Notes under the pieces: model-generated
Told to the model about the DNA's origin: nothing
The model's input: only the letters and a program-made list of their open reading frames with translations
The model's database searches: none
Origin: an uncultured Flavobacteriales bacterium
Lineage (GTDB): Bacteria; Bacteroidota; Bacteroidia; Flavobacteriales; BACL11
Length of the DNA stretch: 44,896 nt
Direction: 5' to 3'
Assembly (NCBI GenBank): GCA_949372805.1
Contig: CASIBH010000009.1
Location: forward strand, 1 to 44,896
Position numbers and translations under genes: made by a program
Part shown: piece after piece, positions 7,013 to 14,723 of the stretch
Numbering within the stretch: the stretch's first letter is position 1
Layout: each line of letters opens with the position of its first letter

Positions 7013-7666
7013 ATGAAATCACTAGCAATTAGCGCAAAAACAAGAGAAAAAGTAGGTAAATCAGATTCTAAAGCGTTAAGAAATCAGGGTAAAGTTCCAT
7101 GTGTGCTTTACGGGGGAGAAAAGCAGGTGAGTTTCTATGCTCATGAAAATGATTTTAGAAAACTTGTATATACTTCCGATGTATTTCTTGTCGAATTAGA
7201 TATTGATGGCTCTAAATTTTCTGCAATTATGCAGGACATTCAATTCCATCCTGTAACCGACAAAATCTTACATATAGACTTTTTACAAGTTTTTGATGAC
7301 AAAGAAATTACTGTCAATATTCCTGTTAAATTAGATGGTCAATCAATAGGTGTTAAAAATGGAGGTAACTTACTTCAAAGAAGAAAATCAATTATTACAA
7401 GAGCACTTCCAGGTAATTTACCTGATGCAATTAACATTGATATTACTGACTTGAAAATTGGTATGTTTGTCTATATTAAAGACCTAAGATCTGAACTATA
7501 TGATTTTTTAGCTGCTGATAATTCTGTTGTAGTTGGAGTTAAAACTGCAAGAAATGCTGTTGAAGATGAAGTTGAAGCAGAAGGGGCAGTACCTGAAGAA
7601 GGAGAAGACGGAGAAAACCCTGAAGCTGGCTCAGATGAAAAAACTAAAGAAAATAAAGATTCTTAA
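7013..7666 (+). CDS. rplY: 50S ribosomal protein L25/general stress protein Ctc
   Basis: 217 residues, the long Ctc/TL5 form. An N-terminal L25 domain (about 1-90) binds 5S rRNA; typical pieces are REKVGKSDSKALRNQGKVPC (11-30) and VLYGG. A second beta domain (about 95-180) follows. The last roughly 37 residues are an acidic Glu-rich tail ending in Lys/Glu repeats, common in Bacteroidota versions and probably disordered. It lies between prs and pth; the gap to pth is three bases, so it is co-transcribed with it. Confidence 0.95.
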   Translation: MKSLAISAKTREKVGKSDSKALRNQGKVPCVLYGGEKQVSFYAHENDFRKLVYTSDVFLVELDIDGSKFSAIMQDIQFHPVTDKILHIDFLQVFDDKEITVNIPVKLDGQSIGVKNGGNLLQRRKSIITRALPGNLPDAINIDITDLKIGMFVYIKDLRSELYDFLAADNSVVVGVKTARNAVEDEVEAEGAVPEEGEDGENPEAGSDEKTKENKDS

Positions 7667-7669
7667 ATT

Positions 7670-8236
7670 ATGAAATACTTAATCGTCGGATTAGGTAACC
7701 CTGGATTAGAGTATGAGAATACTCGACATAATGTAGGTTTTAAGGTTCTTGATGGATTCTTGAATGATGATATTAGTTTTGAATCATGTAAATACGGTAG
7801 CCGTTTAGATATTTCATTTAAATCTAGAAAATTAATTCTACTTAAGCCTAATACTTTTATGAATCTAAGTGGTAAAGCGGTTCAATATTGGATGACAAAA
7901 GAGAAGTTAAATTTAAATAATCTGCTTGTCGTTACTGATGATATTGCGTTAACTTATGGTGCTATTAGATTAAGACCTAAAGGTTCTGATGGAGGTCACA
8001 ATGGATTAAAAGATATTAATCAAATTTTGTCAAGTAACAATTATCCAAGATTACGTATAGGAGTTGGAAGTGATTTTGAAAAAGGTCGTCAGGCTGACTA
8101 TGTTCTTGGAAACTGGTCAAGTGAGCAAGAAAAAGACTTAAATTCTTTAATCAGCAGTGCTACTGAAGCGATTAAATCTTTTTGTACAATTGGTATTGAC
8201 TACACTATGAATAATTTAAATAGAAATAAATTATGA
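7670..8236 (+). CDS. pth: Peptidyl-tRNA hydrolase
   Basis: 188 residues, typical. It releases tRNA from stalled peptidyl-tRNA in the cytoplasm. Visible motifs: GLGNPG (7-12) with Asn10, the catalytic His20 in NTRHNVGF, KPNTFMNLSG (59-68), the TDD at 89-91 and GSDGGHNGLK (105-114). It starts three bases after the L25 gene stop and is the last gene of the prs-L25-pth set. The tRNA-Cys promoter begins seven bases after its stop. Confidence 0.97.
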   Translation: MKYLIVGLGNPGLEYENTRHNVGFKVLDGFLNDDISFESCKYGSRLDISFKSRKLILLKPNTFMNLSGKAVQYWMTKEKLNLNNLLVVTDDIALTYGAIRLRPKGSDGGHNGLKDINQILSSNNYPRLRIGVGSDFEKGRQADYVLGNWSSEQEKDLNSLISSATEAIKSFCTIGIDYTMNNLNRNKL

Positions 8237-8242
8237 GTGTTC

Positions 8243-8272
8243 TTGTTTTATACCGCTTAATGTATATTTTTG
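8243..8272 (+). promoter_or_regulatory. tRNA-Cys promoter, TTG-N19-TATTTTTG
   Basis: TTG at 8243-8245 and TATTTTTG at 8265-8272, spacer 19; tRNA-Cys begins 12 bases later. Full consensus match. Confidence 0.75.
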
Positions 8273-8283
8273 CATAGTATTTA

Positions 8284-8354
8284 GGTATCGTGGCCGAGCG
8301 GTTAGGCAGTGGTCTGCAACACCATCTACAGCGGTTCGAATCCGCTCGATACCT
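8284..8354 (+). tRNA. tRNA-Cys (GCA)
   Basis: 71 bases. Acceptor stem GGTATCG with CGATACC and discriminator U, the known Cys identity base. The anticodon loop within GTGGTCTGCAACACCAT gives GCA, and the T arm is GCGGTTCGAATCCGC. CCA is not encoded. It is flanked by its own promoter and terminator, so it is a single-gene transcript. Confidence 0.95.
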
Positions 8355-8355
8355 C

Positions 8356-8386
8356 AAAATGCCCGTTGTTAGACGGGCATTTTTTT
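8356..8386 (+). terminator. Rho-independent terminator after tRNA-Cys
   Basis: Stem AAAATGCCCGT (8356-8366) with ACGGGCATTTT (8373-8383), six-base loop, followed by T. It lies one base after the tRNA and before the T9SS cargo gene. Confidence 0.9.
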
Positions 8387-8409
8387 ATATTTTAGTAAAA
8401 AATTATTTA

Positions 8410-9468
8410 ATGAATAAATTTTTAGTTCTAATCTTATTCTTTTTCAACTTTCAAATTGCTTCTGCTCAATGTCAGTATACTCTTAATAATTTACAGCATG
8501 TTAACTGTAATAGTGAGAATACTGGAACTATCGATATAACATTGCAAGAAAATAGTAGTGATATTTCATGGAACGGACCAAATAATTTTTCTAGTTCATC
8601 TGCCAATCTTTCCTCTCTTTTTGCGGGAAAATATTTTTTACAGATATCAAATAATAGTTCAGGATGTAATATTTTAGATTCCATTATTGTTTTAGAAACA
8701 ATTGAGGTAAATGTTGATTTTAATGTTTTAAATTTATGTGATATTGGAGATAGTGCTGATATTACAGTCAGTGTTTTTGGTGGCACTCCACCATATACAA
8801 ATCTATGGTCTACTGGAGATACATCAAGAAGTTTATATAATGTACCGTCAAACACTCCATCTTCTTTAACTTTAGACATTACAGATCTTAATGGCTGTTT
8901 ATCTCAACATATTTTTGAAATTAATCCTGTTGAAAAGATGGAAGCTTTTATGTCGACAAATAATGTTATATGTAAGGATGATCTGAATGGAAGCGCACGA
9001 GTTTACGTTTCAAATGGAGTCTCTCCTTTCATTTATATGTGGAATAATGATACTACTACTATTCTAAAATCAGAACATCCTTTCTCTAGAATAGAAAATT
9101 TATCTCCTGGAGATTATTTTGTTGAGATTATTGATGATAATGGTTGTATCGAAAAAGATAATTTTACTATTAGTTATAATCCTAAAATTTGTTTAAACCC
9201 AAAAAAAGTATTTTCTCCTAATAATGATGGTATTAATGATTTTTGGTTAATTGAAAATATTCATATTTATCCAAATGCTTTAATTGAAATTTATTCCAAA
9301 AATGGAACTCAGGTGTTTAGACGTAGAAATTATACAAATTCTTTTGACAATGGTTTTAAAGGTGTTGATAGTAAGAATAATATTTTGCCTTCTGGAACCT
9401 ATTATTTTATTATTCAATTAGATAATGAAAATGAAGTTTTTAAAGGTTCATTAACAATAGTGAGATGA
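8410..9468 (+). CDS. T9SS cargo with type B (gliding-motility) sorting domain
   Basis: 352 residues from the ATG at 8410. A longer frame reaches back into tRNA-Cys and its terminator, so that start is rejected. A signal peptide ends at about residue 20 (IASAQ). The middle holds SprB-like repeat units with short Cys-containing strands (for example VNCNSENTGTIDI and LWSTGDTSRSLYNV). The C-terminus carries the type B sorting domain of T9SS cargo: FSPNNDGINDFW, then IEIYSKNGTQVF, then LPSGTYYFIIQL and a final KGSLTIVR. Proteins of this kind are exported across the outer membrane and held at the surface or in complexes. The next gene, PorP/SprF, overlaps its stop by four bases (ATGA), a pairing typical of T9SS surface proteins, so the two are probably translated and act together. 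Confidence 0.88.
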   Translation: MNKFLVLILFFFNFQIASAQCQYTLNNLQHVNCNSENTGTIDITLQENSSDISWNGPNNFSSSSANLSSLFAGKYFLQISNNSSGCNILDSIIVLETIEVNVDFNVLNLCDIGDSADITVSVFGGTPPYTNLWSTGDTSRSLYNVPSNTPSSLTLDITDLNGCLSQHIFEINPVEKMEAFMSTNNVICKDDLNGSARVYVSNGVSPFIYMWNNDTTTILKSEHPFSRIENLSPGDYFVEIIDDNGCIEKDNFTISYNPKICLNPKKVFSPNNDGINDFWLIENIHIYPNALIEIYSKNGTQVFRRRNYTNSFDNGFKGVDSKNNILPSGTYYFIIQLDNENEVFKGSLTIVR

Positions 9469-10415
9469 TTAGATATTTCTTAGCAATATTATTTATTTTA
9501 TCTGTATTTTATTCTAATGCTCAACAACAAATTATATTTGATCAATTCTTTGTTAATGATGTTATTTATAACCCCGCTATTTCTGGAAGCAAGACTTATA
9601 ATCCTTTGATAATACAAACTAGACAGCAATGGGCTGGATTTGATGATGCTCCTTTTTCTACATCTATAAGTTATCATCAAGCAATTAAATACAATACTGC
9701 AATAGGTGGTTTTATTAATGTTGAAAATAGTTACCCGTCTAGACAATTAAATTTACAGCTTAACTATGCTTATCATATACCTTTAAATTCTAACAATACA
9801 TATCTTTCTTTTGGATTAGGGCCTAAGTTTATGTTTTACTCACTTAATTTTAACAGGGAAGATTTACCTGAAATGAATGATCCTGCATTTAATTTTAACG
9901 CTCATAATGAAATACTTGCTGATTTTTCTACAGGTTTTTATCTGTATAACAAGAATTTCTCTTTAGGCTTTTCTGCTCTTAACATACTGCAGTCATCATT
10001 TAATGGGGAAGTTTTTACAAATTCACTGAATCAATCTGTTAGTAATAGTTTTGGGGAGAATATTGAGATAAGACATTTTTATTTAACAGGATCTTACCGG
10101 GGAAAAATAATTAATAATGATTGGGAGATAGAGCCTTATTTACAAATTTCATCTGCTGAAAAGCAAAGTAATGTTGTTAGACTTTCTTCAAGAATTATTT
10201 TTTTAGAAGATAATTGGCTATCTGTTGGATTATCTAATAACGGTTTAATTTCTTCAGGAATAGGATTTAAAGCTAATAATATATGTTTTGGATATAGTTA
10301 TGGGCAGCAATTAAATGGAGAAATAGTCCGCTATAATTATGGTTCTCATGAATTAACTTTGACTTTTAAGTTGATTTCATATAATCAAAAGGAAAGAACA
10401 TCATTCTGGTATTAA
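9465..10415 (+). CDS. PorP/SprF family T9SS outer-membrane protein
   Basis: 316 residues. A signal peptide ends at about residue 20 (FYSNAQ), followed by the family's N-terminal pattern FFVNDVIYNPAISGS (28-42) and RQQWAGFDDAPFS (53-65). The rest is alternating hydrophobic/aromatic strands ending near HELTLTFKL, consistent with an outer-membrane beta-barrel. In gliding flavobacteria SprF is needed for surface delivery of SprB; the many PorP/SprF paralogues usually sit beside one type B cargo gene, exactly as here (ATGA overlap with the cargo). This copy is therefore more likely a cargo-specific partner than the core PorP, but that is inference. Confidence 0.9.
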   Translation: MIRYFLAILFILSVFYSNAQQQIIFDQFFVNDVIYNPAISGSKTYNPLIIQTRQQWAGFDDAPFSTSISYHQAIKYNTAIGGFINVENSYPSRQLNLQLNYAYHIPLNSNNTYLSFGLGPKFMFYSLNFNREDLPEMNDPAFNFNAHNEILADFSTGFYLYNKNFSLGFSALNILQSSFNGEVFTNSLNQSVSNSFGENIEIRHFYLTGSYRGKIINNDWEIEPYLQISSAEKQSNVVRLSSRIIFLEDNWLSVGLSNNGLISSGIGFKANNICFGYSYGQQLNGEIVRYNYGSHELTLTFKLISYNQKERTSFWY

Positions 10416-10421
10416 ATTTAT

Positions 10422-10826
10422 ATGAATAAAATTGATCATATTGGTGTAGTTGTTAAAGATATAAATAAAGCTAATCAGCTTTTTGAAACAATACTTAAGA
10501 CAAGTTCATATAAAAAAGAATATGTTAAATCTGAAGATGTATCAACATCTTTTTTTAAGCTTGGAGATTCTAAGATAGAACTTATTTCTTCAAATGATCC
10601 AGAGCATACTATTAATAAATATATTAATAATCAAAGTAGTTCATTGCATCATTTTGCAATTAGGGTAGATGATATTATTATTGAAATGAAAAGGATTTCT
10701 TCTTTGGGTATTAGATTATTAAATGACACTCCCAAGCTTGGAGCTGACAATATGTTAATTTGTTTTCTTCATCCAAAAGATACATATGGAGTGCTTATTG
10801 AATTATGTCAGGAAATAAATCAGTAA
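10422..10826 (+). CDS. mce: Methylmalonyl-CoA epimerase
   Basis: 134 residues, a VOC-fold enzyme. It interconverts (2R)- and (2S)-methylmalonyl-CoA in the propionate/succinate pathway. The opening MNKIDHIGVVVKDI supplies metal ligand His6; SSLHHFAIRVDD carries the second His region and GVLIELCQE the C-terminal Glu ligand. Family assignment rests on these positions and length. The PduO-type cobalamin adenosyltransferase at 37667 would make the cofactor for the partner mutase, which is not in the window. The 3' end overlaps the convergent HAD gene by 32 bases. Confidence 0.9.
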   Translation: MNKIDHIGVVVKDINKANQLFETILKTSSYKKEYVKSEDVSTSFFKLGDSKIELISSNDPEHTINKYINNQSSSLHHFAIRVDDIIIEMKRISSLGIRLLNDTPKLGADNMLICFLHPKDTYGVLIELCQEINQ

Positions 10827-11415
10827 TTTCTTCTGAATTTTTTAAGTGATGGCATTTAATTTTTAGTTTCCTTGCTGTTTTGATATGTTGAGGGCTGTCA
10901 TCAATAAAGAAAGCATTTTCTGCCTCTATAGAATTATCTTTTAAAACTTTTATAAATATTTCTTGATTGGGCTTTCGCATACCTAATTCATGAGATAGGT
11001 AAAACTTGTAAAACATTTTCTTAAATAATATCCAGTTTCTTTCTCCAAAATCTTCTATGATTTTTTCAATATGAATTGAATTTGTATTTGAAAGTAATAT
11101 TATTTTATAGTCTTTTGAAAGTTCTTTTAATAATTGTATTCTCTTATCAGGGATTGTGCCTAACATCATATTCCAGGCCTCAATAATCTGATTTTCAGAC
11201 GCAGAATCTGTTATTTTTTTTATTTCATTAATAAAATTTTGATTAGAAATTTTCCCTTCTTCTAATGCCTCAAATAATTTGTTTTGAATTTTTTTAGAGT
11301 ATAAATTTTCAGCATCTTTAATCCCTAACATTTTAAACGCTTGAATTGTAGCATCGTAATTAATATTTATAATTACTGCCCCAAAATCAAAAATTATATG
11401 AGTAAGTTTTTTCAT
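10795..11415 (-). CDS. HAD-family phosphatase, YihX-like
   Basis: 206 residues. HAD motifs: nucleophile Asp10 in IIFDFGAV, with the second position Gly instead of Asp as in the YihX/epoxide-hydrolase-like subgroup; motif II LLSNTNS (107-113); Lys148 in GMRKPN; and motif IV FFIDDSP (169-175). The cap contains EGKISNQNF as in YihX-type sugar phosphatases, whose E. coli member removes phosphate from glucose 1-phosphate. The substrate here is not known. The last 32 bases overlap the end of the epimerase gene on the other strand. The start lies just upstream of, and divergent from, the CAU tRNA promoter. Confidence 0.85.
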   Translation of the reverse strand: MKKLTHIIFDFGAVIININYDATIQAFKMLGIKDAENLYSKKIQNKLFEALEEGKISNQNFINEIKKITDSASENQIIEAWNMMLGTIPDKRIQLLKELSKDYKIILLSNTNSIHIEKIIEDFGERNWILFKKMFYKFYLSHELGMRKPNQEIFIKVLKDNSIEAENAFFIDDSPQHIKTARKLKIKCHHLKNSEEITDLFPDIIQ

Positions 11416-11425
11416 GATGCAAATG

Positions 11426-11456
11426 TTGTAAAAAGTAAAACAATTTGATAGTTTTG
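11426..11456 (+). promoter_or_regulatory. CAU-tRNA promoter, TTG-N20-TAGTTTTG
   Basis: TTG at 11426-11428 and TAGTTTTG at 11449-11456, spacer 20; the tRNA starts 20 bases after. Full consensus match. Confidence 0.75.
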
Positions 11457-11475
11457 CACTACCTTTTTTTAAAGG

Positions 11476-11552
11476 GGGCCCATAGCTCAGCTGGTTAGAG
11501 CACTTGACTCATAATCAAGGGGTCGCAGGTTCAAGCCCTGCTGGGCCCACCA
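11476..11552 (+). tRNA. tRNA with CAU anticodon, probably tRNA-Ile2 (lysidine)
   Basis: 77 bases including an encoded CCA, the only one of the four tRNAs here that has it. Acceptor stem GGGCCCA with TGGGCCC, discriminator A. Anticodon stem-loop CTTGA-CTCATAA-TCAAG gives CAU. CAU is shared by initiator Met, elongator Met and Ile2. Position 1 pairs with 72, so it is not the initiator. The 4-69 and 5-68 pairs are both C-G, the acceptor features that E. coli TilS uses to tell tRNA-Ile2 from elongator Met. I therefore favour tRNA-Ile2, read as AUA-decoding after lysidine modification, over tRNA-Met. tilS lies at 29234. Confidence 0.85.
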
Positions 11553-11553
11553 T

Positions 11554-11587
11554 AAAAAAATCTTTACAGTAATGTAAAGATTTTTTT
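11554..11587 (+). terminator. Rho-independent terminator after the CAU tRNA
   Basis: A perfect 15-base-pair hairpin, seven A plus TCTTTACA (11554-11568) against TGTAAAGA plus seven T (11573-11587), loop GTAA, starting right after the encoded CCA. Confidence 0.9.
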
Positions 11588-11654
11588 ATTTTACCAATAT
11601 ATATTATTAGTTTTAAAATATTATATAATTATTTTAGCATTATATACTTTTTAC

Positions 11655-12545
11655 ATGCAATATTTTAAATCAATTTTTACTTATATAAAGAACAATAAGC
11701 TTTTAGTTGCTCTTTTTATACTAATTCTATTATTAATTAGTTCGCTTTTCTATCAAAGTGAAAGTATGAAAAAACAAATGGATTTAAAGATTCAGTTTAT
11801 TGAGCAGAAAAATATTATTCGAGATGAGCTTGATGACCTTGTTGATGAACACGACGAGTTGCTTGAGGAGTATGGCGACTTAAATAATCAATTGTTTGAG
11901 AAAGATTCGTTAATACAAAATCAAATTGCTGAAATTAAAAATTTAATTAGAAATAAGAAAGATCTTAAAGAGGCTCGAATAAAGATTGAGAATTTAAAAA
12001 GAATTTCAAAGAGGTATCTTGCAGACATAGACTCATTGTTTTATATTAATGAAAGGCTAGCCTCAGAAAAAGATAGTGTAATAAAAGTTAATAAAAATAT
12101 TAACTGGAAAAATTATACGCTTAATAAGAAAAATATTCAGCTTTCTGATCAAGTTAATAAAGGTTCTGTTTTAGAAGTTTCTAATATTTCAGTTGAAGCA
12201 TTGCGCTTTAGAGGCACCGGGAAAGAAGTTCCAACTAGATCAGCACAGAAAACTCAAATTCTTAGATCGTGTTTTAATATCTCAGCAAATCAAATTGCTA
12301 AATCTGGTCAGAAATCTCTATGTATCCAATATTTAAATCCTAGAGGCGAGATTTTAAATTCTACTGATTCCGTAAATATAAATCAAGTTCAATACTCTTT
12401 CACTGATAGCATTAATTATCTTAACAAAGATCTTGAAATTTGTATTGACTTTGAGAGAAATAAAATGCTTATTGAAGGTAACTATGTTTTAAAAGTTTTC
12501 ATTGATGACTTGTTCTTAGCAGAATCAAAATTTAATTTAAGGTAA
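11655..12545 (+). CDS. Membrane-anchored coiled-coil protein
   Basis: 296 residues. A short basic N-terminus, one transmembrane helix (about 15-33), then a long heptad-rich coiled coil (about 36-150, rich in Glu, Asp, Leu and Lys). A C-terminal beta-rich domain (about 170-296) includes RFRGTGKEVPTRSAQKT and the Cys pair CFNIS...LCIQYLNP. This architecture is common and conserved in flavobacteria but has no established function; such proteins are sometimes mislabelled as chromosome-partitioning proteins because of the coiled coil. The exonuclease gene starts five bases after its stop, so they probably share a transcript. Confidence 0.75.
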   Translation: MQYFKSIFTYIKNNKLLVALFILILLLISSLFYQSESMKKQMDLKIQFIEQKNIIRDELDDLVDEHDELLEEYGDLNNQLFEKDSLIQNQIAEIKNLIRNKKDLKEARIKIENLKRISKRYLADIDSLFYINERLASEKDSVIKVNKNINWKNYTLNKKNIQLSDQVNKGSVLEVSNISVEALRFRGTGKEVPTRSAQKTQILRSCFNISANQIAKSGQKSLCIQYLNPRGEILNSTDSVNINQVQYSFTDSINYLNKDLEICIDFERNKMLIEGNYVLKVFIDDLFLAESKFNLR

Positions 12546-12550
12546 TTCAT

Positions 12551-13318
12551 ATGCCAACAATTCTTACATATAATATAAATGGAATTAGAGCGGCTATTAA
12601 AAAAGATCTTCCTAAATGGATAGATAGTACTTCAGCAGATATTATTTGTCTTCAGGAAATTAAGGCTAAAGAAGAGCAGTTTGACAAAAAGGTTTTTGAG
12701 GAGTTTGGATATAGTTCATATATTAAATCAGCTGCAAAGCCTGGATATAGCGGCGTTGCAATAATTAGTAAAATTAAACCAATACATGTTGAATACGATT
12801 GTGGTATCACAAAAATTGATTCTGAAGGAAGGTTTATTAGACTAGATTTTAAAAATTATTCTGTTTTAAGTATGTACTTCCCCTCTGGAAGTAGTGGTGA
12901 TTTACGCCAAGCCTTTAAAATAGAGTTTTTAAAGATTTTTTCAGAATATATTAATAAGTTAAAGTTAAAAATTCCAAACTTAATAATTTGTGGAGATTTT
13001 AACATATGTCATAAAGCAATTGATATACATAATCCCTTAAGAAATAAAAATACTTCTGGATTTCTTCCACAGGAAAGAGAATGGTTATCACAGTTTTTGA
13101 ATTCTGGTTTTACAGATGTTTTTAGATTCTTTAATCAAGATCCTCACCATTATAGCTGGTGGAGTTATAGGGCACGTGCAAGAGAAAAGAATCTAGGCTG
13201 GAGAATTGACTATATTATGGTATCTAATAATTTACAAGATAAGCTTAAACGATCTGTTATACTTTCACAGGCTATTCACTCTGACCATTGTCCTGTTCTT
13301 CTAGAAATTGATGATTAG
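12551..13318 (+). CDS. xth: Exodeoxyribonuclease III
   Basis: 255 residues. This is the AP endonuclease and 3'-5' exonuclease of base-excision repair. Motifs of the EEP fold: TYNINGIRAA (6-15), the metal-binding Glu36 in LQEIKA, SGVAIISK, the CGDFN box (147-151) with Asp149 and Asn151, a WWSYRARAREKNLGWRIDYI segment typical of XthA, and the final SDHCPV (244-249) with catalytic His246. Spacing to the upstream coiled-coil gene is five bases. Nothing is missing. Confidence 0.96.
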   Translation: MPTILTYNINGIRAAIKKDLPKWIDSTSADIICLQEIKAKEEQFDKKVFEEFGYSSYIKSAAKPGYSGVAIISKIKPIHVEYDCGITKIDSEGRFIRLDFKNYSVLSMYFPSGSSGDLRQAFKIEFLKIFSEYINKLKLKIPNLIICGDFNICHKAIDIHNPLRNKNTSGFLPQEREWLSQFLNSGFTDVFRFFNQDPHHYSWWSYRARAREKNLGWRIDYIMVSNNLQDKLKRSVILSQAIHSDHCPVLLEIDD

Positions 13319-13325
13319 TTTTTAT

Positions 13326-13333
13326 TACATTTG
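13326..13333 (+). promoter_or_regulatory. Possible -7 element very close to start codon
   Basis: TACATTTG matches TAnnTTTG, but only nine bases separate it from the ATG at 13343. If used, the leader would be a few bases at most. No TTG lies at -33 spacing. Confidence 0.3.
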
Positions 13334-13342
13334 TAATTGGTA

Positions 13343-14119
13343 ATGGCAATAATTCAAACAGCAGAAAGAAGTTCACATTTAGACCCTTCGGAAAATGTTA
13401 TTTTTCAAAGGCACATGATTGCTTATTTAGAAGCTTCAAAGCGTATTAATGGAATTGTTCTTGAGATTGGTTGTGGAGAAGGGTATGGTATTAGAGAGCT
13501 TGCAAGTAAGTCATCTAAGTATATTGCAGTAGATAAATTTCATACTAAAATTGATGAATCTATTATTAAGGATAATAATATTGAATTTCATCAAATGGAG
13601 ATACCTCCTTTAAGAAATATTGAATCTGATTCTATAGACTTTGTGGTTACTTTTCAGGTAATAGAACATATTGTAAATGATGTTTTCTTTCTTAAAGAAA
13701 TACATAGAGTTTTAAAAAATGGAGGTCAGCTTCTTTTAACCACCCCTAATAAATTAATGTCTTTGTCTAGAAATCCTTGGCACATCAGAGAGTATAATCC
13801 TACTGAAATGCATAATATATTGGAGACAAGTTTTAATCAGATACAGATAAATGGTGTTTATGGTAGTGAAAAAGTTATACAGTATTATAATGAAAATAAG
13901 GAGTCTGTAAGAAGAATTACAAGATTTGATATTTTAAATTTACAGTATAGATTACCTCGGTGGATTTTGCAAATTCCTTATGACTTTTTGAATCGATTGA
14001 ATAGAAGAAAATTAAAAGTAAATAATAACGACCTTGTTAGTACAGTAGATGTAAATGATTATTCTATTAAAAATTCAGTTGATAATTGTTTAGATTATTT
14101 TTGTATTGCTACCAAGTAG
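13343..14119 (+). CDS. SAM-dependent methyltransferase, class I
   Basis: 258 residues from the ATG at 13343; a TTG two codons earlier is possible but less likely. The SAM-binding loop VLEIGCGEG is at 39-47. A motif for the second strand (FVVTFQVIEHI) follows, then IHRVLKNGGQLLLTTPN, all typical of the Methyltransf_11 group. The C-terminal third is divergent and sets substrate choice, which I cannot predict; similar proteins act on sugars, quinones or small metabolites. It overlaps the convergent polysaccharide deacetylase gene by 11 bases. No cofactor-residue loss is seen. Confidence 0.85.
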   Translation: MAIIQTAERSSHLDPSENVIFQRHMIAYLEASKRINGIVLEIGCGEGYGIRELASKSSKYIAVDKFHTKIDESIIKDNNIEFHQMEIPPLRNIESDSIDFVVTFQVIEHIVNDVFFLKEIHRVLKNGGQLLLTTPNKLMSLSRNPWHIREYNPTEMHNILETSFNQIQINGVYGSEKVIQYYNENKESVRRITRFDILNLQYRLPRWILQIPYDFLNRLNRRKLKVNNNDLVSTVDVNDYSIKNSVDNCLDYFCIATK

Positions 14120-14717
14120 TTGAAAAACTATACCCTAAATTTTTAAGCTCAACTAGTGATGATTTTAAAGATTCTTTGAGATTCTGATAACTTTTAGAAT
14201 TATTATGTAAGACAATAATTGATCCTTTTTCGACATTATTTAGTATATTTTTTTTAATTCTTTTTGATCGGTTTTTTTTAAAATCCCAGGTAAAAACATC
14301 CCACATTATAATTTTATATTTTTTTCTCAAATATTTTATTTGAGTGAAGGTTATTCTTCCATATGGAGGCCTGAAGATCATTGCCTTATTTTCTATCTTA
14401 TTGTTTTTTTCTATATCATTAAAATAGATAGCATTATTTGTAATAAACCCATCCTTGTGTGAATAGGTGTGGTTACCTACAATATGTCCACTTTTAATTA
14501 TCTCATTAGTTAGTTCAGGAAATTGCTCAATATTTTGTCCAACCAGAAAGAAAGTAGCTTTAATTTTTAAATCATTAAGTATGGATAAAATAAGTGGAGT
14601 TGTTTTTAAGCACGGGCCATCATCAAATGTTAACCATAGCTTTTTTTCATCCGTATTTTTTTTCCAAATAATACTTGGAAATAATTTAAAAAATATTTTA
14701 GGTGTTTTTACAAACAA
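14109..14717 (-). CDS. Polysaccharide deacetylase (NodB family)
   Basis: 202 residues. The NodB metal triad is readable: Asp33 (or 32) in TFDDGP, and His83 and His87 in GNHTYSH. RPPYGR (motif 3) and a late VLHNN (motif 5) follow. Family members remove N- or O-acetyl groups from GlcNAc polymers, peptidoglycan or chitin-like material. A short hydrophobic N-terminus (IFFKLFPSII) could be a membrane association, but there is no clean signal peptide. It begins six bases after the stop of the DUF2723 gene and is probably co-transcribed with it, suggesting a role in surface or protein glycan processing. Substrate unknown. Confidence 0.88.
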   Translation of the reverse strand: MFVKTPKIFFKLFPSIIWKKNTDEKKLWLTFDDGPCLKTTPLILSILNDLKIKATFFLVGQNIEQFPELTNEIIKSGHIVGNHTYSHKDGFITNNAIYFNDIEKNNKIENKAMIFRPPYGRITFTQIKYLRKKYKIIMWDVFTWDFKKNRSKRIKKNILNNVEKGSIIVLHNNSKSYQNLKESLKSSLVELKNLGYSFSTTW

Positions 14718-14723
14718 CTTTTT

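Noticed and set aside
8290-8409. In-frame upstream extension of the T9SS cargo gene (40 extra codons).
   Set aside because: It runs through tRNA-Cys and its terminator; the ATG at 8410 begins a proper signal peptide.
11476-11552. Calling the CAU tRNA initiator tRNA-fMet.
   Set aside because: Position 1 pairs normally with 72, unlike bacterial initiators.
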